A stretch of DNA of 64,000 nucleotides from Spirometra erinaceieuropaei (taxonomy: Eukaryota; Platyhelminthes; Cestoda; Diphyllobothriidea; Diphyllobothriidae), in the NCBI GenBank assembly GCA_902702965.1, contig CACRXP010000154.1, positions 779,140-843,139 on the forward strand, read 5' to 3'. A program made the translations under genes and the position numbers. The stretch's first letter is position 1; every line of letters starts with the position of its first letter. The notes below the pieces were generated by a model. The model made no database searches, was not told the origin of the DNA, and saw only the letters and a list, made by a program, of their open reading frames with translations. Positions 24,881 through 37,399 of this stretch are shown here, in pieces.

Positions 24881-27865
24881 ATAACAACGAGAATTCAATG
24901 CGATTGAGCCAAAACTATTAAGTTTTACGTGAAAATCATCTCTGCTATCATTTTACCTACTTTGAAATCCATTTAACCTTGATCTTCAAATATATGGTTC
25001 AGTTTAGCACAGGCATTTCTGTAAAAAATAGCCCTAATCACCCAGGAATCCGACCAATGACCAAATGACTCGCCACTATTCTACTTGGACGGTGTATTTG
25101 GATTTTTAATGTAGGACACATTATCATTATGGAGGTTTTATTTGTTTTGGGCGTGGCAGGCAGGAACGCAGTGGACGCAGAATTTAGACCAATATATTGG
25201 AAGGACTCACTTTGGGCAGAGACAACTGAGTACATTTTAGTTTACGACGGTCAACTGACCTCGGAGGTTCTCCGTTCGAAATAAACAGAAGACGAAAAAC
25301 ATACCTGGCTGAAGGATCTGCAATATGCGGCCTATCTCATGAGATGTCAAACAAAATTAGGAGATGTTGTTTTCAAGAAGAAAAGATTACTTAGGTGCGA
25401 TTTTGATACTTATGACCACACAAGATATTCCCAATATATCGGTCACGCCAGGACACCGGCTTCTGCATGAGCTTTTTCAATTTCCTCCCTCAAAACGGCA
25501 CTCGGTAAATAATAACTACGTATGTGATAAATATTTACCCGTTGATTTTTGAGGACCTTCTATATCCAAAAACACTATACAAGATTATCTAAGAATATTC
25601 TAGCTTGTGCTCTTTTAATAGCGACCGATGTGTTCATCAGGTCGTACAATTTAAGATATAGTAGTGCTGGATTTTAAGAGACGTTTATAATAGTTTAATC
25701 TTTCCGAGCTGGCATTGGTCTAGTGGTTGGAGTTTCGAATCCATCTACTTCATTCTTTCTGTGGAAGTAACAGCACAACTTCCCTTAGCTATCAGGAAGC
25801 CATGTAGGGACACAACATTCTCAATCAAGCATTAACTATAGTGTTTGCCTCTTTTAGAGTGCCAGTTAACAGGCATATAAGGTAATATATGAAGGGAAAC
25901 TTACCGAGAATAAAAAAATCCCATAATTGTTCACTTGTAATATAAGCAGTACCCCTTCCAAGCAAATCGATTGAAGGAGAACCGTAATTTGTCAGCCGAT
26001 ATTTCAGGAAAGTGTGTTTATGTTGATATTCTATATGGTATACTTTGATTTATCAAGCCGCCGAAAACCAACAAGTTCATTTGTATTACTAATAATGTCA
26101 CTGTTTACCGAATGTGGTTTTTGCAGGCGGACGTGGCTGGCCCTGTTAAAATATCTTTAGGATTATTTTGCCCGACTACCATTATCACAACGCTATCTTT
26201 GTAATCCTTTGTAGCAGAGAGCACGTTTAGTTATTTCGTTTAAGAGTTCATGGAACTTGTCAGGTACTTTGTGGTGCGGTTAGTAGGCTGTGAACATTGT
26301 CTCATCTACACAGTTATAGAAAACGAGCAGCGGGCAAGGCGAAATATTTCAGTAATCTTATTTTGTCTGAAAGGATAGAAGAAAAGTAGCTCATCTAATG
26401 GCAGCCCCGGACTGGGTGGACATCCCAACGCATACTTGCCCTGCAGTCGCGTTAACACAGCATAAACATATTCATTGACTAGCCTCAGGCGGTTAAGTTT
26501 ATCAGTGGCATGCAAAGTATGGAAAACAATGTAAGTAGTCAGACACAGCTTGGGGCATCAGGCAGAATTAATTCGAAAACTTGAAGTGACAGTATTGTTG
26601 TTTGTTTTGTTTAATTGGCAGATGCATCAACAAATTTAGCTGCTGCGATTTTTTCTAATCACTGCACTCCCAAAACTCCATATTTTATGTCTACCCAACA
26701 CTTCTCCTCGAAACAGATAATATCACGGAAGGCAGATAGTGCTTGATATGCTCGACTGTAATAAGTATATAAGACGATTTACGCGGAACGTGTTTTAAGG
26801 CTGTACGGGATATTTAGGATTTCAAACGGTGATAATTCTGTCGAGGAGAGAACTTTCATCCTCACCTAGGGCGCAGTATCAACCCAATTGTTCTTAACCT
26901 TTGCCTGACTCCCCTCATACATTTTTAAACTTCTTTATCATTCTTGTTTCTGTCAGGTATCGAAGTTCCCCTTTGTTAGTCCTTCCATAACCACGATAAG
27001 TCCTAGTGATACCTTTTTCACGCTTTAATAATAAACACTTCGACTCTTTTCATTTTTCTGACTGAGCAAAAAATCGCCGTTTTCATCGAAAACAGTGATT
27101 TGCTAGTAGACAGACTTCAAACGAAAACGAGCTAATAGAAAATCTTCTTTGTCGTATGGGTTAACGGAATGATATTGACCTCCAACTACTTTTAAGCAAA
27201 AGTATAGGTACTGAGGTACAATAATCTAACAGAAGTTGCAGGTGAGGACCACTGTGAGCCTTGAGATTTAAGTAAAATCTGAGTAAGGACAATCAAGTGA
27301 ATCTCAAACTTTGAGAAAAAACTTTCAAAAAAATAAACATCTTTACGAAGAAAACATAAGGTACAGACATTCAAGTGAATAAGTGGCCAACTGATACATC
27401 AGCGCAATTGAAAGACTTGAGTTTGTTTACTATTTATATCCTCGGCAAAATCCTTACAAGACAATCAAAAAATTGTCTGCTTACAGCAGTGTATGTTGTA
27501 TTAAAAATAGAAACATATGAAATCTGTACCTGCACGTGTTTTTTTGTCGGGGGCGTTTTAAAAGTTGTCCAATCTATTTGTCTTAAGAAAAATGGTTGAG
27601 AGCGCATTGCGAAAATCTTAAGAGGCAATTCTTCGTATGCACATAGTCATAACAAACTTAGATATATGAGAGACGTCCCGCTAAGAAATGCACGTCGTCT
27701 AATTCTCATTCCACCGACCTACTCTCATAGGCAAAACAAGTACCAACGAATCCAGAAGTCATTTACATGCATAGATACAGGGTTGACTTTTTTATGTTAA
27801 AATTTTCTTAGTGGCCTTCCACGCGCATCAAAGAAACCTGTGTCGCCGTATCGGCAATTGCGGAA
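24881..27865. other. Non-coding DNA
   Basis: AT-rich with no supported gene or repeat. A short tRNA-like phrase near 25718-25755 is too compressed to be a tRNA (see rejected items). Confidence 0.5.
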
Positions 27866-28155
27866 ATCGATAGATTTCAGCTCAAATATTCATATCGAAT
27901 TTCGGACCGTCCTTAAAACGGTCTCTTCCATAGGATTTTCTCCAAGTTTGCGCATTACTATCCTTGGAAATTAACCAAAGTAAGTTGAAAGTGGAATTTA
28001 AGTTACCAGAAAACACATGGGAAGGGCTGGGGAACATACTGATGAGCCGAACCCCTCGCGGCTGCGCCAGGCAGTGGCAAAAGCTCGGCGAAACACGCGT
28101 ATCTGGGGCTTTAGTTAATATCTGTGTCGTCAGTACGGTAAATAATTACATAATT
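27866..28155 (+). repeat. Hammerhead-bearing repeat, copy 1
   Basis: Two blocks are shared with the copy at 51.4-51.8 kb in the same orientation. Block B (27885-27975) includes CTCAAATATTCAT and CCAAGTTTGCGCATTA. Block A (27985-28150) includes CCAGAAAACACA, the ribozyme core and CAGTACGGTAAATAATTA. In this copy B leads directly into A. The element codes for no protein. It resembles in size and design the small ribozyme-bearing repeats known from schistosomes (Sm-alpha) and the retrozymes; relation to those is inference. Confidence 0.75.
28035..28107 (+). ncRNA. Hammerhead ribozyme motif, copy 1
   Basis: The conserved core is complete: CTGATGA (28039-28045), helix II closed by GCCGA (28046-28050) with TCGGC (28085-28089), and GAAA (28090-28093). 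Helix III is short: A93-U102, C94 opposite A101 (mismatch), A95-U100, C96-G99 around a two-base loop, giving predicted cleavage after C28103 (AUC). Helix I is weak: CAUA (28035-28038) against UGGG (28104-28107) with one mismatch. Part of the helix II hairpin (CTGC...GCAG) is also conserved in copy 2. The mismatches suggest an aged copy; activity is uncertain. Confidence 0.7.
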
Positions 28156-31100
28156 GCGGACCACTCATCTTCTGACTAAATCTATTTATCGAAAAGCATG
28201 GTATTTCAAATGTCCCATGTAAATTCCAGCCATATGTCAACAGAAAAACATATGTCAAATTGGCAACATATGGTGCTTTTATAAAACCAACGAGGGTTTT
28301 TCACCAAAATGTACGGTAAAGACAGGGTCTAGGACCCAAAGAAGATGGCAATTCCAAAAATATACCCAAAAATTCAGTGTGACGGCAAACATCACTTATT
28401 ATTCACCGTTCTTGTCGTTTGAAATTTCCTTCCCTCCATGACTTACTGTAAACTCACCATCGGCGCATCATTCAAAGTCCGTTATTTTGCAGAATCGCTC
28501 TTTGCTTCCTTTTTAACTATCGCGCTCAAATTCTTTGTCAAAATGACAGCGCGCAATAAGATTGTAGGCAGGAATTTATCTATTTTCTGTGTCTTCTGGC
28601 TCTCACTTCTGTCTGTTGAACCCGCCCTCCCCGTAAAACCCCTCTACCATCATTTAACGTATGACACACTCCACGTGTCAGCTCAAGTTAATTGTTGGTT
28701 CTACATCCTATCGTTGCCAAATGCTCTGCTGAGCCATCTTTGTTTCACGTGATTTATCCAAGTTCGTAATGTTTAGAAAATCCACGGGCTTTCATGAGGC
28801 AGTCCGCCCATCGCATGTAGCTACGGCCACTGCAGCGTCTCGATATGAACTTGCACCTGCACTTTTCCACAATGAAACAAACCTTCGAATCACCTACTAC
28901 ACTCCTTCCCTCACTGTTCCGATGGGAGAGGGATCGTGTAAATGCGACCGGAACTGGGCTGCGGTAATTTGCCTCCACTGAATGTAGTGAAGACTTCTTG
29001 ATATAATATGTCCGGTCTGAATCCCAAATAAATCTAAACTTTTTTTGTAATTAATGCATTTCTCCAACCATAACATTCTTAAATGTTGGTTTTGAAATAT
29101 TTTCCTTCTCTATTACATCTTGGCCGAAAATATCATTTGAAACGAGCGCTGCGCACGCAACCTGCTTCAAAGCTGACCATACTCTATCCGGTATTTCTCA
29201 GTACAGTCGGATTTTAAAAATTAAGTAGCAGACACTTTTCCCTTTGGGATATCCCAGCAAAAATATATCGGCATTTAGGGGGCAATTTTTACGTAAATCA
29301 GGTCGTTCTAAGTCGGAGAAACACAGCCCGTAAACTGCGCCTATTTTCTTGCTGAATTTTTAATGCGATTCCATAGGAATGCGTTTTGAGGTGAAAAACC
29401 TGTTTATAACCAGCATCGAACGGAGGGAGAAGGGCTTCGCTGTTAAATAATGAACATTTGTATTTCTCCTGAATTTATTGTTGTGCAACTGTTTTATGAA
29501 AATTTCGACTAATATGAGGAGGTTGTTTTATACAATGTCATCTTGAGTCGAAATAACTGGCTCCGAATTTAGGGAACTAGCTGCAGTATGTCTATACAGT
29601 CAAGGTCACCTATCAGTAGCATTTACAAATTATATGCAGGCAGAAAAAAGGTTACCTATAACGACATAGGAAATGGAGGTGATCATTTGTAACTTATTGG
29701 ATGTCGTCAGCGAGCTTTAATTAGATGCAGGTTTTCAGCAACCGAGCTTTAATCGCGCGTTCTTTGATCTTATGGCGTTATTAACCCGAACCCCTTATCA
29801 ATCAAGACGCGAGGTTGTCATCCTGTCGGCTGGGATCGGAAATACTGTCCATGATGTCCTAATAGTATTCGTCGAACAGTCGCATCCCACGGGGGTTTGG
29901 GGTAACCTAGAGTTAGAACTTGGGCTTTGTGGTTTTTGCGCGTGGCCCAATCCAATGCGCTATCGTCGGGTAACTGGCCTGGTTTATTTTAAGTTTGCCC
30001 CCTAATGGAAGAACGGCTGCAAAGTTAACAAAATCACGTAATCCAATGACTTTGAAAGACAACTGCGCGCGTTACTTCATATCTGGTCGAGCTGGCCTTA
30101 TTGCGATTGCGAAATCAAGCAAATGTTTTTATAGGACGATGACCTCCGGTGTAAAGTCGAGAGGTCCGGTCTTATATCTGTGATACGCAACTCGTTCCCC
30201 TGAATCAGATCTGTTAAATTAAGCAGAGGGTCTTCGACACACATCTTGCTGAATGAATGTGTAAGCCTGACATAATCAGCGCGCACTAGTGATCCATGGC
30301 TGCATTATTTTGTACCTTCCTTAGTCATACGACTTTCGAACTGTCCACAGCATTGTAGCAAAATAACGAAATATAATCCCTAAAGCTCCTTCAGCGAAAT
30401 TGTATGACCATGGACTATTCAGTGACTTCACCGACAGTGATCGGAATGCAGACAGAGTGTCTTTGTAGTGATTAACATAACAATTAGCAATTGAACTGTC
30501 TCTTCATGAGCGCATATTTTGCCCTCATTGGAAACTGCACTAACTGTTTGAAGTGACTTTTAGAATGTTTCGCTTGTGGCGAGGCGGCCACTAATATTTT
30601 GAAGAAATAGTCGGTTTGCAAAAAAACATTCTGCTCTTATAAAACCCTAGAAACAGTGAGTATGCAAGAGCAATTAAAGGTCACATTGAATTATGTAACA
30701 ATGTTTTGCTGAACTCTAAGCAAACGGCATATCGTCAAATATTTTTACCCCACTAATTTAAATATTGCACACAAGTACAATAGTCAAATCGTTCGTTAAT
30801 TGTGGAAACGCAGAATAATACCAGGAAGATGCTTTGCGGCATCACAGCAAGAGGTCAATTTTTATGGCACTTTGCCATTGCAAATCTGTATTTTCAAAAA
30901 TAATAACAAAGATATGCACGCGTCTGTTAAGATATAAACATCCTGAACTAAAATGCAGGGCATAAATTAAAGCGCGCTGCTTCTTTTTATGCGCATTGAG
31001 AAAATCATCTCTTAGGGTATAGACAAAAGCGTAAATTTTAACTTAATACGATTAGACGTTTTTGTCACATTTTGTGTGTCTACGGATCTTAGAAAAAGGC

Positions 31101-32174
31101 CTGTGGGGATACGTCATTGTACACCAGACCTCCGACTTATAATTATTCTCTAGCGAAAAAAGGCAGTTGGGTTGCCTGAAGAAAACCAAAACAAATCCCT
31201 GAAAAAACCTGCTAGGATATTTCGATTTTTGCAGACCATACTGGCTACTTCACATTGAGCCATCGCATTCAGTTGCAATCTGCCAATCAAAAGACCGATG
31301 ATAATAATTAATTGCATAAACTGCACGCCAGGCAGCAGGTTATATCGGAGAAACTTGACCTGTATTGATAACGCAGGTCTTTTGGGAGATTTGATGAACA
31401 TCTAATAGTTTCAGTCAGTTCTCAAATTTTTATACTGTACGTGACACGTTTTAGCATTTCGTCCTCCTCTCCCAATTGGACCCAGTGGCATGACAGAGTC
31501 AGGAAGACCAGAGACAAGAGAGGATGCAGGTGAATGGTGTGGTGCGAACCTGAACTTAGGCACGCCACCGCACTCCCTGGTCCATAAGGTACCCTGACTA
31601 AGATTTCACGGAGCAGGGAGGAGGTTGGAGGCTCGGATCCCAACTCAGTGGGAGTGTGGCGGCACAGCTGTGGGAATGTGCATAGTCTGTGAGCTGAAAT
31701 TATCAAGTCAAAACCCATATTGGAAGGATAAGACGGAAGGCACCAGAATGAGGGGTTTATTGTGCACAGAACCCGGAGTTGTACTCTCAGGCGATAGTGA
31801 CCACTGTCGAAGTCAGGGCTGGTGTTGACTGCATCCAGTCATGTCTGAGAATCCCTGTGACAGTGGTGGCAGCCGCTTTTGTAGGCTCGTGGACCAAGCT
31901 CAAGTGGTGGTAAGCCAGTGTGTGTTGCGTTTGCCGAGGGGTGGTGTCCCAGTGGCTTGTCTTGCTGGTTGCAGGGGATGAGGTGCGTTCAAGTGGCGCA
32001 TGTGCAGCTGCGGCTTTGTGGAGGCAGGTATGTCCGAGCTCTCGGTCGTGTGACTTCAGGCCGGCGCGTCTGGAACGGCTCACTGCAAAAGGGTGGATGA
32101 CCTTGAGGCAGAGAGATCTTGAACAATGGCGCCAGACCGATTATGGTGGCTGTCCGATACAGGAGTAACATGAT

Positions 32175-32284
32175 GGCCACATTAAGAGGAAGCCACTGCA
32201 GTCTGACTCTCAGTTCGCCAGTTTAACACTCCACGAAAACCTGTGCTGAGCTAACTGCGAGGTCCGGCTTACCTCGTCAGTTGA
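32175..32284 (+). repeat. Diverged direct repeat, unit 1
   Basis: Starts with a GGC-ACATTAAGA phrase, followed by CAGTTCGCCAGT, CACTCCAC, AACTGCGAGGTCCGG and ends with CTCGTCAGTTGA. The same phrases occur in the same order at 32577-32654. Family unknown. Confidence 0.5.
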
Positions 32285-32536
32285 TTACCTCCCAAGCCGC
32301 GGCTTCTAGCATACCGTAATAAATTTAAACCCGTCAGGTGTGAAAATGAGCAGAGAGGCCGATCTTTCCTCTTCTCTGTCTCATACACCAGACGATTTTT
32401 CGAGTCAGTCAACCAGCTGATGCGCGGATTTGGAAAGTTAGCTGACAGAGTGTAAGTCAGCCTGTCTGGGCTTGCTATAAAAACGATTTATCTGTAATAT
32501 TTAAACGTAAACAATTCGCAAAAAAGAGGTGAGTGG

Positions 32537-32557
32537 CTCGGACCTCCCACGTCCGAG
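32537..32557. other. Perfect 7-bp hairpin
   Basis: CTCGGAC (32537-32543) and GTCCGAG (32551-32557) are exact reverse complements around a seven-base loop CTCCCAC. It resembles a tRNA arm in shape but no tRNA surrounds it. Function unknown. Confidence 0.6.
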
Positions 32558-32576
32558 TGTCATAGAGGCAACATTA

Positions 32577-32654
32577 AGAAGGATCCAGTTCACTGGTCGG
32601 CTACTCCACACAGACACTGGTCGAACTGAGAGGTCCGCGTTGGATCGTCATTTG
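32577..32654 (+). repeat. Diverged direct repeat, unit 2
   Basis: GGCAACATTAAGA, CAGTTCACTGGT, CTACTCCAC, AACTGAGAGGTCCG and ATCGTCATTTGA correspond in order to phrases of the unit at 32175-32284, with internal deletions. About 400 bp separate the two starts. Confidence 0.5.
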
Positions 32655-33041
32655 ACCGTCGTCTATGCATAACTAGCGAGAACCTGCAGCCACGCTGACA
32701 TTCGTTGCTATTTGTTTACCATTAATACCGCGACATCTTTAATGTACTAAAGAGGTTAGAATATTTTTAAAAGTTACACGCTTCCTTGAGAGTTTATAAC
32801 TGCGGCTCTACAAAGTGTGTAGAGAGCGCATCCCTAAGGTATGTGATCAGAATCCCGTTTTCATGAGCTTATGGTTGTGACGTTGCTTTCCGCTTAATCC
32901 AGCGCCCGCATCGGTACCTAGATGAAGCTTGTAATATGGGTAATATGTAACGAACATCATGATTTATGAATCTATACGTGCCTACTGAGTACAATTTTAT
33001 TAGGCAAAAAGAGAGGTACGGTTACATCGTTTGTCCGATCC

Positions 33042-33345
33042 CAGAAAATGTTGGTTGGAATTCTAAAATGTGCTTTTGACTAGAAAGGGTTATTTGGGTG
33101 GGGTTTCAGCATTGAGTATCTGGCGGGATAATCCCAGAATATTTCAGTCACCCGGGGGTGCCGGCTTTTAAGTTAGATTAGTCTAGGCATCTGTTAAACG
33201 TACGCCCGCTAAAATGATTTCTTTGTTAATGCACATTCCTTTCATCACTGTTTGATGTATTTAGAGATTCGAACATATTTATAAAACACGCGCATGAAAC
33301 TACCCTTAATGCACCTATTTGGTGTTATATCGCGTCTTATTCGAG
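33042..33345 (+). repeat. R1 dispersed repeat, copy 1
   Basis: Begins GAAAATGTTGGTTGGAATTC, then CTTTTGACTAGAAAGG, ATATTTCAGTCACC and GGGGTGCCGGCTTTTAA. It aligns with copies at 41.1, 47.2, 53.3 and 54.4 kb. The 3' part, to about 33345, includes CACCTATTTGGTG and ATCGCGTCTTATT, also found at 41.3 kb. It has no coding capacity. Class unknown: possibly a non-autonomous element or the remnant of a larger one. Confidence 0.65.
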
Positions 33346-33839
33346 TGTTCTATGCAATTAAGTGGATATGTTTGCTTTTAAATGTTTTTAAATCCCTAAA
33401 TAATGTTTATCTTGATCTGCCTTTGCATTTGTTTTGGGATAATTAGTCTAGAAACAAAAAAATTGTCCGTGTGAAAAAATCACGTTTTTCCCTGTGTCAG
33501 TAATAACATATTACAAAGGCATTGTTACATTTTTTAAATAGACGTATAGCGTTCTGTACACTTCATGAGCAGTTTTATCAGTAGCGCATAAGCGTAGCTA
33601 TCCTCACGCACGTTACGGGGTTCTAAAAAGTTTCATGACAAGGAGCTTTCTCAAAACTAAATGATGCATTATCTTTAGGTATGGCGTTTGAAGAATACGT
33701 AATTTTCCGCAAAATGACTGCACAAAGGATGTAACAAGGTAGGTTCTTTGAAGTATATCGAATTTATAAACACTTCGAAGATCAATTGTGAAAATGCTGC
33801 CTTCTTTTTTGGGTGTGGTATTTTTAAAATAGATAAAAA

Positions 33840-33985
33840 GAAGCTTTCCCAAGGGAGAGAATCATGATATGACTGAAATATCATGGAGCCATGCCGCACG
33901 AGAATTAAGAATGTTATCCTATTTAATTAATCCTTCCTAGTCGAGAACCCATTTCAGAATTTCTGTAAACATTTAATGAGTTCGG
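33840..33985 (-). repeat. R1 dispersed repeat, reverse partial copy
   Basis: On the minus strand from 33985 it reads CATTAAATGTTTACAGAAAT, TCTGAAATGGGTTCTCGACT, AGGATTAATTAA and then ATATTTCAGTCA, the first part of the R1 consensus. The match fades at about 33840. Confidence 0.55.
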
Positions 33986-33989
33986 TCAC

Positions 33990-36770
33990 TAATTATACTT
34001 TCCTTTCCGCGCAGGAAGTGTTCATGGTCTAGCCGAACTCATTCGCTATAACCAGTCTACTTGTGGACGAGTCTAAACTCAACTATGTACTCTTCTTGTC
34101 ACATTTTATTGTCTCACCACATAGGCACGATATAATTAAGGCTCTTGTGACCTATAAAGTTGGTGATTTAATTTCCAGCTAACGTGCTATTTGATTGATC
34201 TCTAAGACCATTTCAGTCATCATAAAATCTCCATAAAACACATGCGAGGAGTCGGATATATACTCATGGGCTAAATAACTGTACGTGTAAAGTCTGCATT
34301 GTGAGTGCTTCACGGCACTCATTTATGGGTCCTTTCCTCCTTTACCCAACAGTCATTGGTCGTGCTGCCGCGTGGCTACGCGTAAACATGAAAGTTCTTT
34401 TATGCATCTTCGTGTAATGAAACGAACGAAAATCGAAGAGGCCTCCGCTGATACCTCCTTTTTAATCTGTTTGGTAGAACTCATCAAACAAGTACCCAAA
34501 ATCAGTGTCAAACAGCAATGTCTGTCTACTCAGTAGTTTGACCGCTGCTACATATGATAATTTTGGAAGTCCTGTCAAGGTTGGCCGATTCCGACAGTTT
34601 CACAAATCAAGCACAGCACTCGAAATCTGATCTGTCGATTGACGAATCTTCAACAAGCGTACCTAGGGTGATGACACTTTAACCGACACGACTATGCATA
34701 TAAGAGATTGGTATGACAATGTAAATGTGTGAAAATCGATGAGAAACTGTTTTAACGTATATTTTCTTCATTAAGACAATCTTGGATCTAACTCCAATCT
34801 GCGCCGTATACGTGCATGCCTGATGGTCAAAAATAAAATTATCGGAAAGTAAGATAAATCGGCATGAAACAGTGTTAAGCCGATCTATAGAGTATCCATT
34901 AACACAGTAAATATGCTGTCATGCCTTGTCTGAATTCGGACTGGCAGGTGGTTAATTATAAACGACCTCTCCCTCTCTCGAAAAGCATGTTCGCCTCAGG
35001 ATGCCAACAGTTAGAGTACGTCGCTTCCTGTAAAAGTTAACTTAACAGCTCTTGATGAAAGGCGAGGCAAATGAGAAAGTAGACTTTGTTGACTTGAATT
35101 GGAAGCAAGTTTTTACTAACAAGTCTTATGTGACTGGCGGAAAAGGTATCAAATGCGCGTGAAAAGTACGAGGATATTACAGTAGTGGCGTGTGTTAGAC
35201 GCCAATTTCTCAGGGCAGAACACTTATAATTAAAAGTCAACACTATTTGAAGCATGAATTTTAAGTAGAGAGGTAGTTATTTATGCGTTCGGTGTCACCA
35301 AATGTCCAACGAGACCCAGTGCAAATGAATGTTTTTTAGTGCCCAGACGACTTCTATTTTTATGACAACTCCACACACCCACGCGTCCTTTTAAGAAAGA
35401 GGACAAGGAGTTTTTGTAAACCTATGTTGGCTTTCTAACCAGGATATTAATGGCCAACTTCTCATCGTTTAGCACAAGAAAATATCGCGCATGCGTCACA
35501 AGTTGAATAGACAGGCTTCAACAAAAGAATAAAGCAAACAAAATGCTATTATTTTCTGTTAGACGTCTGAATCAGCCCACTGACACTCAACCTGTCTCGT
35601 CAGTCACCGCGTCGGTTAGGCCTGGCTCGTAATGCTTCGCATCCGTTCGCCGTCCAGTTAGTTGCCAGCCTGCCCTCCGCACTGCTAGTGCATCAATTTC
35701 GAATTGGCAAGATCCTATTTTTAGTCGTACCTGTTACGGGTTAGAGAAAGGGGTTCTAAGTTACGGCTAGGAATTACGCGTTGGGTTAGAGGTTGGGGTT
35801 AGGGGTTAGGGTTAGGGGTTGTGGTTAGGGTTAAGGTCTAGGCTAAGGGTTGTCTACTATGAACTGAGTTTCGACCACAAATTTGTTAGCTGGGACCAGA
35901 TCACGCATGGAGTAGGTTTACAGTATGTTAGAAATGTAAAGCAACCTTCAGCATCTTCTCTTGGTGTCGAAATATCCTGCGAGGTTTAGAGTGCAAGCAA
36001 CACAACAAATGGTCAGCAAATTCAGGTATATCCTCCCTGCTTTTCATCGTCACAACATGCTCTTGAATGCAGGCATTAGCACGGCAAATTAGAAAATTAG
36101 AAAAGCAAGTAGAACCTATGTGGTCGAATTATCTATGGATTTCGCAATTGACCGACTGATTCCAACAGATATCGCTACTAATTTCTAGAGTACCATTGCG
36201 TCAGTCTGTCACATTATTTCACGGCTATTTCTCCTCTACATTAAATTTCCGCTCGACTAATTTAAAGTTACAACATATTTACGTGCTGACAATTTCGTTA
36301 CATTCCTCAATTGTTCGACGTTTCGTTGAGCGCTGCTGAAGTATCGCAACAACCCTCAAGTATACATCTAAGTCTGTGAGCTTTTACTGCACTGATTATC
36401 AAATGCGAGTTTTGCTTCTTTAAATTGAGTCTTTTATGCTATCAGCACGTTTGAGTACGCCTAAAAGTTCCTTTGGCGAAATGATATCTGTAAATGTTAT
36501 CGCGAATTTTCGGTTGCTTACCTAACAACTTTGAAATTACAGGAAGTGCATTGCCCTCAACAACGCGTCAGCCACATTTCTATTAGCAAAATACTGGCAG
36601 ATGTCTTGAAAATACAATTTCGTAATACAGAGTTCGCGAAGTCCATTTTCTTAAATAGAAGAAGACGGGAATGTAATCACCGGGACTAGTTGTTAAGTTA
36701 TCTGACGTGTCGAAATGCCCCTCGAGCCCACTGTCAAGAAATGAAAAAGTGTAGATTTCATCGCATATTT
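33990..36770. other. Non-coding DNA with interstitial telomeric tract
   Basis: AT-rich, no supported gene. Contains the telomere-like tract at 35781-35853. Confidence 0.5.
35781..35853 (+). repeat. Interstitial telomeric repeat
   Basis: About 73 bp of imperfect TTAGGG units, with GGGGTTAGGG and GGTTAGGGTT phrases and decayed ends (GTTAGAGG, GTCTAGGC). TTAGGG is the usual flatworm telomere unit. Decay and the position inside AT-rich DNA suggest an old interstitial site rather than a chromosome end. Confidence 0.85.
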
Positions 36771-36777
36771 AGCTCAC

Positions 36778-37051
36778 TTTTGAATGTGGCCGTCATGGCA
36801 CTTTCAAGCACGCAAAATGTTTGCCGTCCTCTGCGAAATCCAGGTGCGCCTAATGCGGCCAGGTCGTGTGTGGCACGCGTAGATAGCTTTCCGCTTCCGG
36901 TCATCCTGACACGTGACGCCGGAGCTACGTGGGCGAGAGAGGATGGAATGCTGAATATGCCATGCGAATCCATCTCACAATCAACTAATTCACGCGCTAG
37001 TCGCCGGTGTTCGTTCACCAGTTCGTGCAGCACACGGTGGGCTTGATCGTT
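36778..37051 (-). other. Possible exon B of a minus-strand gene
   Basis: An open frame on the minus strand with higher GC than the flanks. It contains NDQAHRVLHELVNEHRRLAR and ELVDCEMDSHGIF, and is open down to TATFK just before a donor-like GTGAGC (36777-36772). The acceptor used here (GTCGAG at 37052) is poor. It would follow candidate exon A in phase 0. The long antisense frame (36690-37046 plus) means that GC content alone could explain the openness. No family is recognised. Confidence 0.2.
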
Positions 37052-37257
37052 CTCGACGGCAAAAATGTCGTGTATAACATCATTCCGTCAAAAATGAGTT
37101 CTATTTATGCGCTTTTAGATGTGAGCGAATAACACAGGAAATCAGTGGTGGGAATGGCGGTTGGTCTGCAGGTAACATGAACGAGGATCCATCCTGCCTT
37201 GTTTGGCTTATCCTTTCCAATGTGTCGATATTATCTGAGTGATATTTTGGACCTCAC

Positions 37258-37399
37258 AATATCTGCAGTAAACCACCTGTCTGTGAAAGCCACGTTTTCT
37301 GGTTCAATTCCATCAACCACTTTTCTAAGTTTGGTAGGGTCGTAGTACATTTGTCGAATGTCCATCGAACTTGCGTTCGAGCCTTTCGGCTCCGACTGG
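37258..37399 (-). other. Possible exon A of a minus-strand gene
   Basis: On the minus strand a pyrimidine-rich stretch ending CCTGTCACCAG precedes 37399, and GTGAGG follows 37258. The 142-nt segment reads MDIRQMYYDPTKLRKVVDGI, then EPENVAFTDRWFTADI, a plausible globular or helical protein segment with codon-like composition. No family is recognised. It could also be a piece of an unknown retroelement. Confidence 0.25.

Larger units (their letters stand above)
28156..33041. other. Non-coding DNA with GC-rich island
   Basis: No supported gene. The section 31480-32200 is markedly richer in G and C than its surroundings and has overlapping short ORFs on both strands (about 60-98 codons) without recognisable domains; it may be an unclassified repeat or a regulatory or exonic island. 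A pair of related segments follows at 32175 and 32577 (listed separately). The remainder is AT-rich. Confidence 0.45.

Noticed and set aside
25718..25755. tRNA-like phrase (GGTCTAGTGGTTGG near TTTCGAATCC)
   Set aside because: A-box-like and B-box-like pieces are only a few bases apart; no cloverleaf is possible. At best a deleted fragment.
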